A stretch of 64,000 bases of DNA from Xylanibacter brevis ATCC 19188 (GTDB taxonomy: Bacteria > Bacteroidota > Bacteroidia > Bacteroidales > Bacteroidaceae), in assembly GCF_000621725.1 (NCBI RefSeq), contig NZ_JHXM01000002.1:124001-188000 (forward strand), read 5' to 3'. The notes under the pieces are model-generated. The model did no database searches, was not told where the DNA came from, and saw only the letters and a list, made by a program, of their open reading frames with translations. A program made the position numbers and the translations under genes. Shown here piece by piece: positions 31,371-39,870 of the stretch (positions are counted from its first letter, which is position 1; each line of letters begins with the position of its first letter).

Positions 31371-32705
31371 TTACTGGTACACCTTGCGCTTATCTACCAC
31401 ACGCACGGCTTTACCTTCGCTGACGGGCAGTGTGCCGCGGGGCACCAGTTTGACACGTGGCGTGAGCAGTATTTCGTCCTTCAAGGCACGGGTGATGTCC
31501 TTGTTGAGCTGCTGCAAGCGACTGTAGTCGTCGGTGAACATGTCGGCCAGCTCCACCTCTACGGTCATGTTGTCGTTGTTGTCGTCGGTGGTCAGGGTGA
31601 TGAGATAGTTGTTGCCCAGTTCTTTGAACTGCATCAAGATCTTCTCAATCTGGATGGGGAAGATGTTGACACCGCGCAGCACCATCATATCGTCGGAACG
31701 TCCGCGCATGCGGTCCAGGCGTACATGGTTGCGACCGCAGGGACAGCTGCGTCCCAGCACGCGGGTGAGGTCGCGGGTGCGGTAGCGCAACAGCGGCATG
31801 GCCTCTCGACATAGGGTGGTGAGTATCAGTTCGCCAATCTCGCCATCGGGCACAGGCTCCAGGGTCTCGGGGTTGACAATCTCTACGATGTAGTAGTCTT
31901 CCCAGAAGTGCAGACCATTCTGCTCGGGACATTCGAAGCCCACACCAGGTCCACACATCTCACTCATACCAAACGAGTTGTAGGCTTTCACACCCATCAT
32001 CTCCTCGATGCGCTTGCGCTGTTCCTCGCTGTGAGGCTCGGCACCAATGGCCAGCACCTTCAGTTTGGTGTCGCGACGCGGGTCAACGCCCTGCTCCTGC
32101 ATCACCTCGTAGAGGCGGGTTACGTATGAGGGTACGGCATGGATGGCCGTGGTGCCAAAGTCCTTGATGAACTTAATCTGGCGCAGAGAGTTGCCGGCAG
32201 CAGCGGGAACGGTGAGCATGCCCAGGCGCTCGGCGCCATACTGGAAACCCAGTCCGCCGGTGAACATGCCATAGCCCGATGAGTTCTGGAACACATCGTC
32301 GGGGCGCAGACCCACCATCCACAGGTTGCGTGCCACCTGATTGGCCCATTCGTCGAGGTCTTTCTGGGTGTGCAGTATCACGGTGGGGTTGCCGGTGGTG
32401 CCGCTGGAAGAGTGCAGACGCACACAGTCGCGCAGGGGCACACAGCTCATGCCAAAGGGGTATGTGTCGCGCAGGTCTTGTTTGGTGGTAAAAGGCAGCT
32501 TGCGGATGTCGGCCAGCGACTGGATGTCATCGGGCGTGATGCCTGCCTCCTTAAATTTCTTTTGGTAGAACTCGTTGCTCATGCAGTGGTGCACAGTCTC
32601 TTTGAGACGCTCCAACTGGAAGGCCTCAATCTGCTGGCGTGTCATGGTCTCGCGCTCCGGATTGAAGTAAGGGCTCTCTGGCATTATGTTATTATCTTGT
32701 TTCAT
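31371..32705 (-). CDS. paaK: Phenylacetate-CoA ligase, paralogue 1
   Basis: A 444-residue adenylate-forming enzyme that activates phenylacetate or related aryl acids to the CoA ester with ATP. It has RLHSSSGTTGNPT (P-loop), AYNSFGMSEMCGPG, RYRTRDLTRVLG, and the C-terminal lysine region in SEGKAVRVVDKRKVY. I start it at ATG 32705 (MKQDNNIMPESP); the frame is open to 32753 but without family similarity, and the ATG at 32684 is also possible. A second paaK lies upstream, separated by a GC-rich palindrome. Confidence 0.9.
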   Translation of the reverse strand: MKQDNNIMPESPYFNPERETMTRQQIEAFQLERLKETVHHCMSNEFYQKKFKEAGITPDDIQSLADIRKLPFTTKQDLRDTYPFGMSCVPLRDCVRLHSSSGTTGNPTVILHTQKDLDEWANQVARNLWMVGLRPDDVFQNSSGYGMFTGGLGFQYGAERLGMLTVPAAAGNSLRQIKFIKDFGTTAIHAVPSYVTRLYEVMQEQGVDPRRDTKLKVLAIGAEPHSEEQRKRIEEMMGVKAYNSFGMSEMCGPGVGFECPEQNGLHFWEDYYIVEIVNPETLEPVPDGEIGELILTTLCREAMPLLRYRTRDLTRVLGRSCPCGRNHVRLDRMRGRSDDMMVLRGVNIFPIQIEKILMQFKELGNNYLITLTTDDNNDNMTVEVELADMFTDDYSRLQQLNKDITRALKDEILLTPRVKLVPRGTLPVSEGKAVRVVDKRKVYQ

Positions 32706-32748
32706 TGAGTAATATTTGAAATAGTTTATAAAGGTTTCAGTATTAACT

Positions 32749-32773
32749 CCCACCCCTCGCGGTGAGGGGTGGG
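32749..32773. repeat. Palindrome between the two paaK genes
   Basis: CCCACCCCTC and GAGGGGTGGG form a perfect 10-bp stem with loop GCGGT. It is similar in style to the GC-rich palindromes of the window and could act as a partial terminator between the genes. Confidence 0.65.
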
Positions 32774-32788
32774 GGAATGGTTGTTTTT

Positions 32789-34096
32789 CTACAGTTTTCG
32801 GTTGTCAATCACGTGTGCGCTCTTGCCCTGACTGCGCTCAATGGTGTTGGGGGCTTTCAGCTGTACCTTGGCCACGATGCTGAGCACGCTCTTCAACTTG
32901 TTGCTGAGCTTCTTCTCGAGTTCGGCAACGGCAGCGGGCGTGTCGAAGGTGGCGGTGAAGTATTCCTGGCGCAGCTCTACCTGTACCTGCAGCGTGTCGA
33001 GGTTGTTGACGCGGTCTACCACCAGCATGTAGCGTGGCGCAAACTCTGGCATAGAGAGAATGACGCTCTCCACCTGTGAGGGGAAGACGTTGATACCGCG
33101 GATGATGAGCATGTCGTCTGAACGACCTTCGATGCGGCCCATACGGATGTTGGTGCGACCACATTCGCAGACGCCGGGCAACAGCGAACAGAGGTCGCGG
33201 GTGCGGTAGCGCAGCAGTGGCATGCCCTCCTTGGTCAGCGTGGTGAACACCAGTTCGCCGGTCTCGCCGTTGGGCAGGGGCTCCAGGGTCACGGGGTCGA
33301 TGATTTCAGGATAGAAGTGGTCCTCGTTGATGTGGCTGCCGTGTTGCATCTCACACTCGTAGCTCACGCTGGGACCCATGATCTCGCTCAGTCCATAGAT
33401 GTTATAACCCTTCAGTCCCAGACACGCCTCAATCTCCTGTCGCATCTGCTCGGTCCATGGCTCAGCACCGAAGGCACCAATCTTCAAACGGATGTCTTCC
33501 TTCTTGATACCCATCTTCTCCATGGTCTCAGCCAGATAGAGGGCGTAAGACGGCGTACAGGCAATGCCCGTGATACCCAGGTCGCGAATCAGCTTCAGGT
33601 GCTTCTCGGTGTTGCCCGTTCCTGCGGGAATGACAGAGGCTCCCATGTGCTCCACACCGTAGTGCGCACCCAGACCGCCAGTGAACAGTCCGTAGCCGTA
33701 GGCCACAGAGAAAATGTCGTCGCGGGTCACGCCAAAGGCTGTGAGACAGCGGGCCATGGTCTCGCTCCAGATACCGATGTCCTTGCGGGTGTAACCCACG
33801 ATGGTGGGATTGCCAGTGGTGCCCGAAGAGGCATGCACGCGGATGATCTCGCTCTGAGGTGCTGCCTGCAGACCAAAGGGATAGTTGTCGCGCAAGTCCT
33901 GTTTGGTGGTAAAGGGCAACTTCTTGATATCTTCGATGGTTTGGATGTCGTCGGGGCGGATGTCCAAAGCCTGAAGTTTGTTACGATAAAAGGGTACATT
34001 GTGGTACACGTACTCCACAATCTTGTGAAGTCGTTTACCTTGCAGAGCGCTCATTTCATCGCGGCTCATGCATTCTTTGTTGGGATTCCAAATCAT
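32789..34096 (-). CDS. paaK: Phenylacetate-CoA ligase, paralogue 2
   Basis: A 435-residue paralogue of the next gene, with RVHASSGTTGNPT, YNIYGLSEIMGPS, RYRTRDLCSLLPG and a C-terminal SQGKSAHVIDNRK lysine motif. Start at ATG 34096 (MIWNPNKECMSRDEM) is the family start and follows the -7 box at 34123-34130 by about 25 bases; the open frame to 34153 crosses that box. The two copies probably differ in aryl-acid preference (phenylacetate versus indole- or hydroxyphenylacetate), which is inference. Confidence 0.9.
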   Translation of the reverse strand: MIWNPNKECMSRDEMSALQGKRLHKIVEYVYHNVPFYRNKLQALDIRPDDIQTIEDIKKLPFTTKQDLRDNYPFGLQAAPQSEIIRVHASSGTTGNPTIVGYTRKDIGIWSETMARCLTAFGVTRDDIFSVAYGYGLFTGGLGAHYGVEHMGASVIPAGTGNTEKHLKLIRDLGITGIACTPSYALYLAETMEKMGIKKEDIRLKIGAFGAEPWTEQMRQEIEACLGLKGYNIYGLSEIMGPSVSYECEMQHGSHINEDHFYPEIIDPVTLEPLPNGETGELVFTTLTKEGMPLLRYRTRDLCSLLPGVCECGRTNIRMGRIEGRSDDMLIIRGINVFPSQVESVILSMPEFAPRYMLVVDRVNNLDTLQVQVELRQEYFTATFDTPAAVAELEKKLSNKLKSVLSIVAKVQLKAPNTIERSQGKSAHVIDNRKL

Positions 34097-34122
34097 GTCT
34101 AAGTTTTTAGGTTTGTGTGTTG

Positions 34123-34202
34123 CAAAAGTACAATAATTATTGCTTTTCGCCAAAAAATAGTCACGAAACTTATTGTCTTCTCCTTAAATTGTATTATTTT
34201 TG
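34123..34202. promoter_or_regulatory. Divergent promoter region of paaK and the acyl-CoA synthetase
   Basis: Minus-strand TACTTTTG at 34123-34130 serves paaK; plus-strand TATTTTTG at 34195-34202 serves the acyl-CoA synthetase. The about 65 bp between them are AT-rich and are the natural place for a shared regulator. Confidence 0.6.
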
Positions 34203-34222
34203 CAACAAAATACAAAAAAGCT

Positions 34223-36379
34223 ATGATAAACAGACAACTACTAAAACCAGAGAGCATTGTGGTGATTGGTGGATCTAACAATGTGCATAAACCCGGTGGT
34301 GCCGTGGTGCGAAATTTGTTGAGTGGAGGATTTGAAGGTACGCTGCGCGTGGTGAACCCCAAAGAGGACGAGGTGCAGGGTATCAAGGCCTTCCACGACC
34401 CCAAGGAACTGCCGCCCACCGACCTGGCTATCCTGGTAGTGGCTGCCAAGTTCTGTCCAGACTATGTGGAACTGTTGGCCCGCGAGAAGCAGGTACGTGC
34501 CTTTATTATCATATCGGCCGGTTTTAGCGAGGAGACACAAGAGGGTGCACAGCTGGAAAAACGCATCCTGGACACTTGCCAGCAGTATGATTGTGCGCTG
34601 ATAGGCCCTAACTGTATAGGTCTGCTTACGCGTTGGCACCACTCCGTATTCACCAAACCTATTCCTCACCTGAATGCCAAGGGCGTGGACTTCATCTCGG
34701 GGTCGGGTGCTACGGCAGTGTTTATTCTGGAGAGTGCTGTCAGCAAAGGCCTGCAGTTCAACAGCGTGTGGTCTATAGGCAATGGTAAACAAATAGGTAT
34801 CGAGAGCGTACTGGAATATATGGACGAGCATTTCGATGCTGAAAACGACTCCCACGTCAAACTGCTCTATATCGAGAATATTACCGATCCAGATAAGTTG
34901 CTTTATCATGCTACGTCCTTGATTAAGAAGGGCTGCAGGATTGCAGCTATCAAAGCCGGTTCTTCGACGGCAGGAAGCCGTGCGGCCAGCAGCCACACGG
35001 GCGCCATTGCTTCGAGTGACTCGGCTGTTGAGGCTCTGTTCCGCAAGGCCGGCATCGTGCGTTGCTTCTCGCGTGAAGAACTGACCACCGTGGGCTGTAT
35101 CTTTAAAGTAACTGAGAACGGAGAACTAAGAACTGAGAGGTATGATTACCTTCATCCTCAAGGTAATGAAACTCATAATGGCAAAACTAATCATACCTCT
35201 CATCTCTCATCTCTCAGTTCTCCACTAAGAATAGCAGTAATTACTCATGCTGGCGGACCAGGTGTGATGCTCACCGATGCACTGGCAAAAGGAGGCATGA
35301 ACGTGCCACCGCTGACTGGGCCCGTGGCCGAGGAACTGAAATCGAAGCTTCTGCCAGGCAGTAGTGTGTCGAACCCCATCGATATTCTGGCTACAGGTAC
35401 GGCCGAGCATCTTGGCATAGCCATTGACTATTGCGAGAAGATGGCCGACATCGATGCTATCATGGTTATTTTCGGTACACCGGGACTGGTCAAGATCTTC
35501 GAGGTCTATGATGTGCTGCATAAGAAGATTATGGAATGCAAGAAACCTATTTTCCCCATTCTGCCCAGTCTGAGCACGGCAGGTCCCGAGGTGCAGGAGT
35601 TCTTGAAACGTGGTCATGTGAACTTCTGCGATGAGGTGACGCTGGCTACTGCACTGACACAGGTCATGAAGACACCGGCACCCGCCGAACAGAACGTGGT
35701 GGTGAATGGTGTGGATGTGCCGCAGATAAGGAGAATCATTGATGGTATTGCCGATAATGGTTATATCGCCCCCAACCTGGTTCATGATCTGCTTTCAGCT
35801 GCCGGCATTCCTACGGTGCCCGAGTTTGTGAGTGACAACAAGGAACAGGTGGTGGCCTTTGCCGAGAAGTGTGGCTTCCCCGTGGTGGTCAAGGTGGTAG
35901 GTCCTGTCCATAAGAGTGATGTGGGCGGCGTGTCGCTGAACATCCGTTCAAAGGAGGTGCTGGTGGCCGAGTTCGAGCGAATGATGCAGATACCTGGGGC
36001 AACGGCCGTGATGGTTCAGAAGATGCTAAAGGGCCGCGAACTGTTTATTGGCGCTAAATACGAACCGCGTTTCGGTCATGTGGTGCTCTGCGGCCTGGGT
36101 GGCATCTTTGTGGAGGTGCTGAAGGATGTGTCGTCAGGATTGGCGCCTTTGTCCTATGAGGAGGCCTACTCCATGATTCACTCGCTGCGTGCATATAAGA
36201 TATTAAAAGGTACACGCGGACAAAAAGGCATCAACGAGCGAAAGTATGCCGAGATTATCGTGCGCCTGAGCACCTTGCTTCGCTTTGCCACAGAGATCAA
36301 AGAGATGGATATCAACCCGCTGTTGGCCGACGAAAATGATGTGACTGCCGTCGATGCCCGCATTCTGGTTGAGAAATAG
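34223..36379 (+). CDS. acdAB: ADP-forming acetyl/aryl-acetyl-CoA synthetase, fused subunits, with palindromic insertion
   Basis: A 718-residue fusion of alpha and beta subunits. Parts in order are a CoA-binding Rossmann domain (IVVIGGSNN), a succinyl-CoA-ligase-like domain with SGSGATAV, the phospho-histidine region ASSHTGAIA near residue 258, then a second ligase domain (ITHAGGPGVML) and a C-terminal ATP-grasp domain (VVKVVGPVHKSDVGG, ELFIGAKYEP). The enzyme converts acyl-CoA, ADP and phosphate to acid, CoA and ATP. Residues about 299-335 (ELRTERYDYLHP and on to SHLSSLSSPLR) have no family match and are encoded by a long palindrome. It starts at ATG 34223, after the -7 box. Next to IorAB it would harvest ATP from aryl-acetyl-CoA. 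Confidence 0.88.
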   Translation: MINRQLLKPESIVVIGGSNNVHKPGGAVVRNLLSGGFEGTLRVVNPKEDEVQGIKAFHDPKELPPTDLAILVVAAKFCPDYVELLAREKQVRAFIIISAGFSEETQEGAQLEKRILDTCQQYDCALIGPNCIGLLTRWHHSVFTKPIPHLNAKGVDFISGSGATAVFILESAVSKGLQFNSVWSIGNGKQIGIESVLEYMDEHFDAENDSHVKLLYIENITDPDKLLYHATSLIKKGCRIAAIKAGSSTAGSRAASSHTGAIASSDSAVEALFRKAGIVRCFSREELTTVGCIFKVTENGELRTERYDYLHPQGNETHNGKTNHTSHLSSLSSPLRIAVITHAGGPGVMLTDALAKGGMNVPPLTGPVAEELKSKLLPGSSVSNPIDILATGTAEHLGIAIDYCEKMADIDAIMVIFGTPGLVKIFEVYDVLHKKIMECKKPIFPILPSLSTAGPEVQEFLKRGHVNFCDEVTLATALTQVMKTPAPAEQNVVVNGVDVPQIRRIIDGIADNGYIAPNLVHDLLSAAGIPTVPEFVSDNKEQVVAFAEKCGFPVVVKVVGPVHKSDVGGVSLNIRSKEVLVAEFERMMQIPGATAVMVQKMLKGRELFIGAKYEPRFGHVVLCGLGGIFVEVLKDVSSGLAPLSYEEAYSMIHSLRAYKILKGTRGQKGINERKYAEIIVRLSTLLRFATEIKEMDINPLLADENDVTAVDARILVEK
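35120..35223. repeat. Palindromic element inside the acyl-CoA synthetase gene
   Basis: GGAGAACT (35120-35127) pairs with AGTTCTCC (35216-35223), and GAGAGGTATGATTA (35135-35148) with TAATCATACCTCTC (35188-35201). A small inner hairpin TACCTT/AAGGTA and CTCTCAT repeats complete it. The length keeps the frame. Confidence 0.8.
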
Positions 36380-36393
36380 AAAAGACGTCTATA

Positions 36394-36444
36394 TAAAAAA
36401 CAAAGATAGCTATCATCCGCAAGATGGTAGCTATCTTTGTTTTT
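36394..36444. terminator. Bidirectional terminator between acyl-CoA synthetase and aminotransferase
   Basis: ACAAAGATAGCTA pairs with TAGCTATCTTTGT, flanked by A-run on the left and T-run on the right. It serves the two convergent genes. Confidence 0.85.
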
Positions 36445-36458
36445 ATACGATTAATGAA

Positions 36459-37778
36459 TTATGCGGGATTGTTTTCTGCAAAGATCTTCATGCGCTCATC
36501 CAACTGTGCATACTGGTGATCTTCGATGAACGAAGTGCAGACACGCAGACCTTCCTGATGCGAACCCGTGGTGACAAGGCAGATGGCCGACACACCATAG
36601 TACATCAGCTCGCGGGCCAGTTGGCCGCTGGTCATGCCTTTATAGCCAATGGTGAAATAGAAGCCATCGGCCACGGGGCGATCCAGGTCGCGGTCGTAAA
36701 CCACGTGGAACCCGTGACGCAGGAAGATCTCTTTCAACTTATGGGCACGCTCGCCATAGACCTTGACTTCGTCGCGGAAGTGGTACTCACCATCACAAGC
36801 GGCACGGAACATCTCGGCCAGCGCATACTGTGCCGAGTGACTGGTGCCACTGCTCAAGGCATAGAGCATGCGGGTAGAGAATACCAGACCGAAGGGCAGA
36901 CCTTCATAGCGTGCTGCCAGATCGGTGAAGTGGCGATGGAAAAGCTTGTCGCTGATGCAGACCACACCGATGCGCTCACCAGCATAGCTGAATGCCTTAG
37001 AACCGCTGATCAGCAACATGTAGTTGTCGGTGTAGCGGGCCACGGTGGGCTGATAGGGTGGCTGGAAGGGTACGCTCAGGTCCTCGCGGAAGTCCATGGC
37101 GAAGTAGGCCAGGTCTTCCATCACAATGGCATCATACTTGGTGGCCAGTGTGCCAATGGTTTGCAACTCGCTCTCTGTCAGGCAGACCCAAGAGGGGTTG
37201 TTGGGATTGGAATAGACAATAGCGCAGATGTTACCCTTGCTGAGATAGCTCTCGAGTTTGGCCTGCAACTTGTCGCCGCGGAAGTCATAGACGTCGAATG
37301 TCTCGTACTTCACGCCTTGCACCTGTAGCTGCATCTTCTGCACAGGGAAGCCCGGGTCGATAAACAGGACGGTGTCTTTCTGCTTGTTGGCCTGCGAACA
37401 GGTGAGGAACGAGGCAAAGGTGCCCTGCATAGAGCCGCAAACGGGTACGCAACCCTCGGCGGCAATGTCCACGCCGATGAAGGCTTTCACAAAGCGCGAG
37501 GCCTGCTTCTTCAGTTCGGGATAGCCCTGAATGTCGGGATAAGAGTGAGCAATGCCGCTCTGTAGGGCTTTGATCTGAGCCTCGACACCCACCTTGGCGG
37601 CAGGCAGACCGGGGATGCCCATCTCCATCTTGATATACTCCACGCCGCTATCTTTCTCGGCGGTGGCTGCCACCTGCTTCACTTCGCGGATGGTAGCTTT
37701 AGCAAAGTCCTGAATGCCCATCTTGGCAATCAGTGCATCTACAATTTCTTTCTTTATTGGTGTTGGTTTCATAATCAT
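36459..37778 (-). CDS. Class I/II PLP aminotransferase, probable aromatic aminotransferase
   Basis: A 439-residue fold-type I enzyme: SHSYPDIQGYPELKKQ at the N-terminal loop, NPNNPSWVCL, EDLAYFAMDF, and the PLP lysine in ISGSKAFSYAGER. It would transaminate aromatic amino acids to aryl-pyruvates, the substrate of IorAB encoded upstream; the substrate is inferred from the cluster. It overlaps the kinase-like gene by four bases (ATGA). Confidence 0.82.
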   Translation of the reverse strand: MIMKPTPIKKEIVDALIAKMGIQDFAKATIREVKQVAATAEKDSGVEYIKMEMGIPGLPAAKVGVEAQIKALQSGIAHSYPDIQGYPELKKQASRFVKAFIGVDIAAEGCVPVCGSMQGTFASFLTCSQANKQKDTVLFIDPGFPVQKMQLQVQGVKYETFDVYDFRGDKLQAKLESYLSKGNICAIVYSNPNNPSWVCLTESELQTIGTLATKYDAIVMEDLAYFAMDFREDLSVPFQPPYQPTVARYTDNYMLLISGSKAFSYAGERIGVVCISDKLFHRHFTDLAARYEGLPFGLVFSTRMLYALSSGTSHSAQYALAEMFRAACDGEYHFRDEVKVYGERAHKLKEIFLRHGFHVVYDRDLDRPVADGFYFTIGYKGMTSGQLARELMYYGVSAICLVTTGSHQEGLRVCTSFIEDHQYAQLDERMKIFAENNPA

Positions 37779-39271
37779 GCAAACAGGTCGAGCACGAAGC
37801 GTGTGCCCTTAGTGAACTGTGGGTCAATTTCCAGGTCGCCCTTCATCTTCAGCGCCATCTGCTTGCAGATAGGCAGTCCCAGACCGTCGCCTGTGGTGAG
37901 GTCGCGGACTTCACGGAAAGGCTTGAAGAGCTCGTCGCGCTGCTCTTCGGGGATGCTCTCGCCGGTGTTGGATAGCAGGAACTGGAACTTATGCACGCTG
38001 CGCTTCTTGAACTCGAGGGTGATATGTCCGCCCTCTGGGGTGTGCTCAGCGGCATTGCTCAGCAGGTGGAAAATGATGTGAGAGACGTAGGCGCGATTGA
38101 TGTTGGCAAACATCTTGGGCACGTTGACGGTCAGTTCTACGTCCTTGCGCACCTTGTCGCGAATCTCATCCATCAGTGCCTCACAGTATTGGGTCAGTGC
38201 GGTCTCCTCCAGTTCTACTTCCTCGTCCATTGAGTTCTCGATGTCTGAGAGTGTCTGAATGTGCGAAGAGAACTCGAGCAGAGCCTTGATCTCGGGCTGT
38301 TGTCCGTCAATCTTGCGCAGTGTGGGTTCCAGCTGGGCCGAGATGTTGCTGATGAACTTAGCCTTCAGCGCATTATTCTCGTTGGCCAACTTGATGGTCT
38401 TCTTCTGCTTGCGGGTGAGCAGGATGAAGCGCATGAGGGTGATGCCGCCCACGGCCAGTGCGATGACCAGTGCTACGACGACCACGATGAGGGCAATGAT
38501 GAAGCCCATGCGCAGGGACAGCGTGCTGTCTTTGTCGGCAATAGAGGTCTCGTTGTCGGCTATCTGCTGTTTCAGCGAGTCAATCTCCTCGGCAGTCTTC
38601 AGGGCGCTGACAGAGTCTTTCCACACCATATAGCTGCGATAAGACTCGGCCACCAAGCTGGCACTGTTGCTGCGACGGCCGTTGGCAATCAGCATCTTGT
38701 AGGCTTCGTCCACCTTGTCGTACTCCTTCTGGGCGGTGAGCTTCTTCGACATCTGTGTGAACATGGCATCGCCCAGCTCGTTCTGTCCGAAGGTGTAATA
38801 GTAGATGGTCTTGTTGTAGAGCAGGTCGTTCTTCAAGCTCTCGTCGTTGGCCCTGGCTGCATAGACCTCCATGTTCTTGATATGGTCCATCGCGCTGGCG
38901 CTGCGACGCATTCTGACGTACATCTGCATGCGCTCCTTCGAGGTGAGGTAGCGCATGCCAGCCTTAGCCTGTTCGTTGGCGCTGGCATTACTGATCGTTG
39001 CATCGATGTCGCGCAGCAACTCGAAGGCTTCTTTGAAAGCGTTCTCTTTGTAGTACAGCGATGCGGCCTTGACGCCACACTCCACGCCCGACTTCAGTTG
39101 ACCTTTGCTGACATAGTCGCGGAAGGCCTTGATGTAGGAAGAGCGCGCGGCTGTTACGTTGGTGCCTTCTTCTTCAAGGGCACGCTGGTGGTACTCACTC
39201 TTGTCCTGTGCAAACGCGATGATGCTACAGGTGAGAATGGCCATTATGAAAACATAAGATCTTTTCATCAT
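37775..39271 (-). CDS. Membrane sensor protein of histidine-kinase fold lacking the phospho-acceptor histidine
   Basis: A 498-residue protein with a signal peptide (cleaved near residue 21), a helical TPR-like periplasmic region to about 250, one transmembrane segment (255-280), a coiled linker, a dimerisation helix and a HATPase domain. Where kinases have a conserved histidine (FxxNISHELRTPL), this protein reads FISNISAQLEPTL, with Ala312 at the histidine position. The ATPase still has the N-box (LLSNAAEHTPEGG), LSNTGESIP with Asn instead of Asp, and GDGLGLPICKQM. It cannot autophosphorylate in the usual way and may bind ATP only as a switch. It sits between iorB and the aminotransferase. 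Confidence 0.82.
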   Translation of the reverse strand: MMKRSYVFIMAILTCSIIAFAQDKSEYHQRALEEEGTNVTAARSSYIKAFRDYVSKGQLKSGVECGVKAASLYYKENAFKEAFELLRDIDATISNASANEQAKAGMRYLTSKERMQMYVRMRRSASAMDHIKNMEVYAARANDESLKNDLLYNKTIYYYTFGQNELGDAMFTQMSKKLTAQKEYDKVDEAYKMLIANGRRSNSASLVAESYRSYMVWKDSVSALKTAEEIDSLKQQIADNETSIADKDSTLSLRMGFIIALIVVVVALVIALAVGGITLMRFILLTRKQKKTIKLANENNALKAKFISNISAQLEPTLRKIDGQQPEIKALLEFSSHIQTLSDIENSMDEEVELEETALTQYCEALMDEIRDKVRKDVELTVNVPKMFANINRAYVSHIIFHLLSNAAEHTPEGGHITLEFKKRSVHKFQFLLSNTGESIPEEQRDELFKPFREVRDLTTGDGLGLPICKQMALKMKGDLEIDPQFTKGTRFVLDLFA

Positions 39272-39297
39272 GTTATTAGTTCTTTTTGTTCTTATTG

Positions 39298-39870
39298 TTA
39301 TTTCTGAGCTTCACGTCCCAGTGCCAGAGCCTTGATGTTGGCCTCGACGATTGCTTCGCCTTTACGACCAAACACGCGGCGGATGGCATCTTCCAACTTC
39401 TGGTACTCGATGCCTAATGCCTTCTGGGCAGCACCCAGCAGGATGACGTTGGCCGAGCGGGGCACGCCATTGTCCTTAGCCATCTGCTCAATGTTGAGGC
39501 TGATGACGTGGGGCAACTTGGCCAGGTCGCCTTCGATGGTGGCCATATCGGGATAGTTGGGTATGTTAACAAAGGGTGTAGCAGAGGTGATGACCCATCC
39601 GTCTTTCTTTAGATAGGGCAGATAGCGCAGGGCCTCCATGGGTTCCATCGAGATGATCACGTCGGCACTGCCTTTAGCTATCAGGTCGCTATGGATAGGA
39701 TTGCTGGATATGCGCAGGTTCGACTGTACGTCGCCGCCGCGCTGGCTCATGCCGTGTACCTCGGCCTGTTTGATATAGAGGTTCTCGTTCATGGCGGCTT
39801 CGCCAATGATGGTGGCGATAGAGAGGATGCCTTGTCCGCCTACGCCGCAAAGGATGATATCTGTTTTCAT
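39298..39870 (-). CDS. iorB: Indolepyruvate ferredoxin oxidoreductase, beta subunit
   Basis: A 190-residue gamma-type domain of 2-oxoacid:ferredoxin oxidoreductases: CGVGGQGILSIATI, AEVHGMSQRGGDV and LIAKGSADVIISMEP. With IorA it decarboxylates aryl-pyruvates oxidatively to aryl-acetyl-CoA while reducing ferredoxin. Start ATG 39870 (MKTDIILCGVGG) overlaps the iorA stop by four bases; a longer frame to 39918 lies inside iorA. Followed by the sensor gene after 26 bases. Confidence 0.92.
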   Translation of the reverse strand: MKTDIILCGVGGQGILSIATIIGEAAMNENLYIKQAEVHGMSQRGGDVQSNLRISSNPIHSDLIAKGSADVIISMEPMEALRYLPYLKKDGWVITSATPFVNIPNYPDMATIEGDLAKLPHVISLNIEQMAKDNGVPRSANVILLGAAQKALGIEYQKLEDAIRRVFGRKGEAIVEANIKALALGREAQK

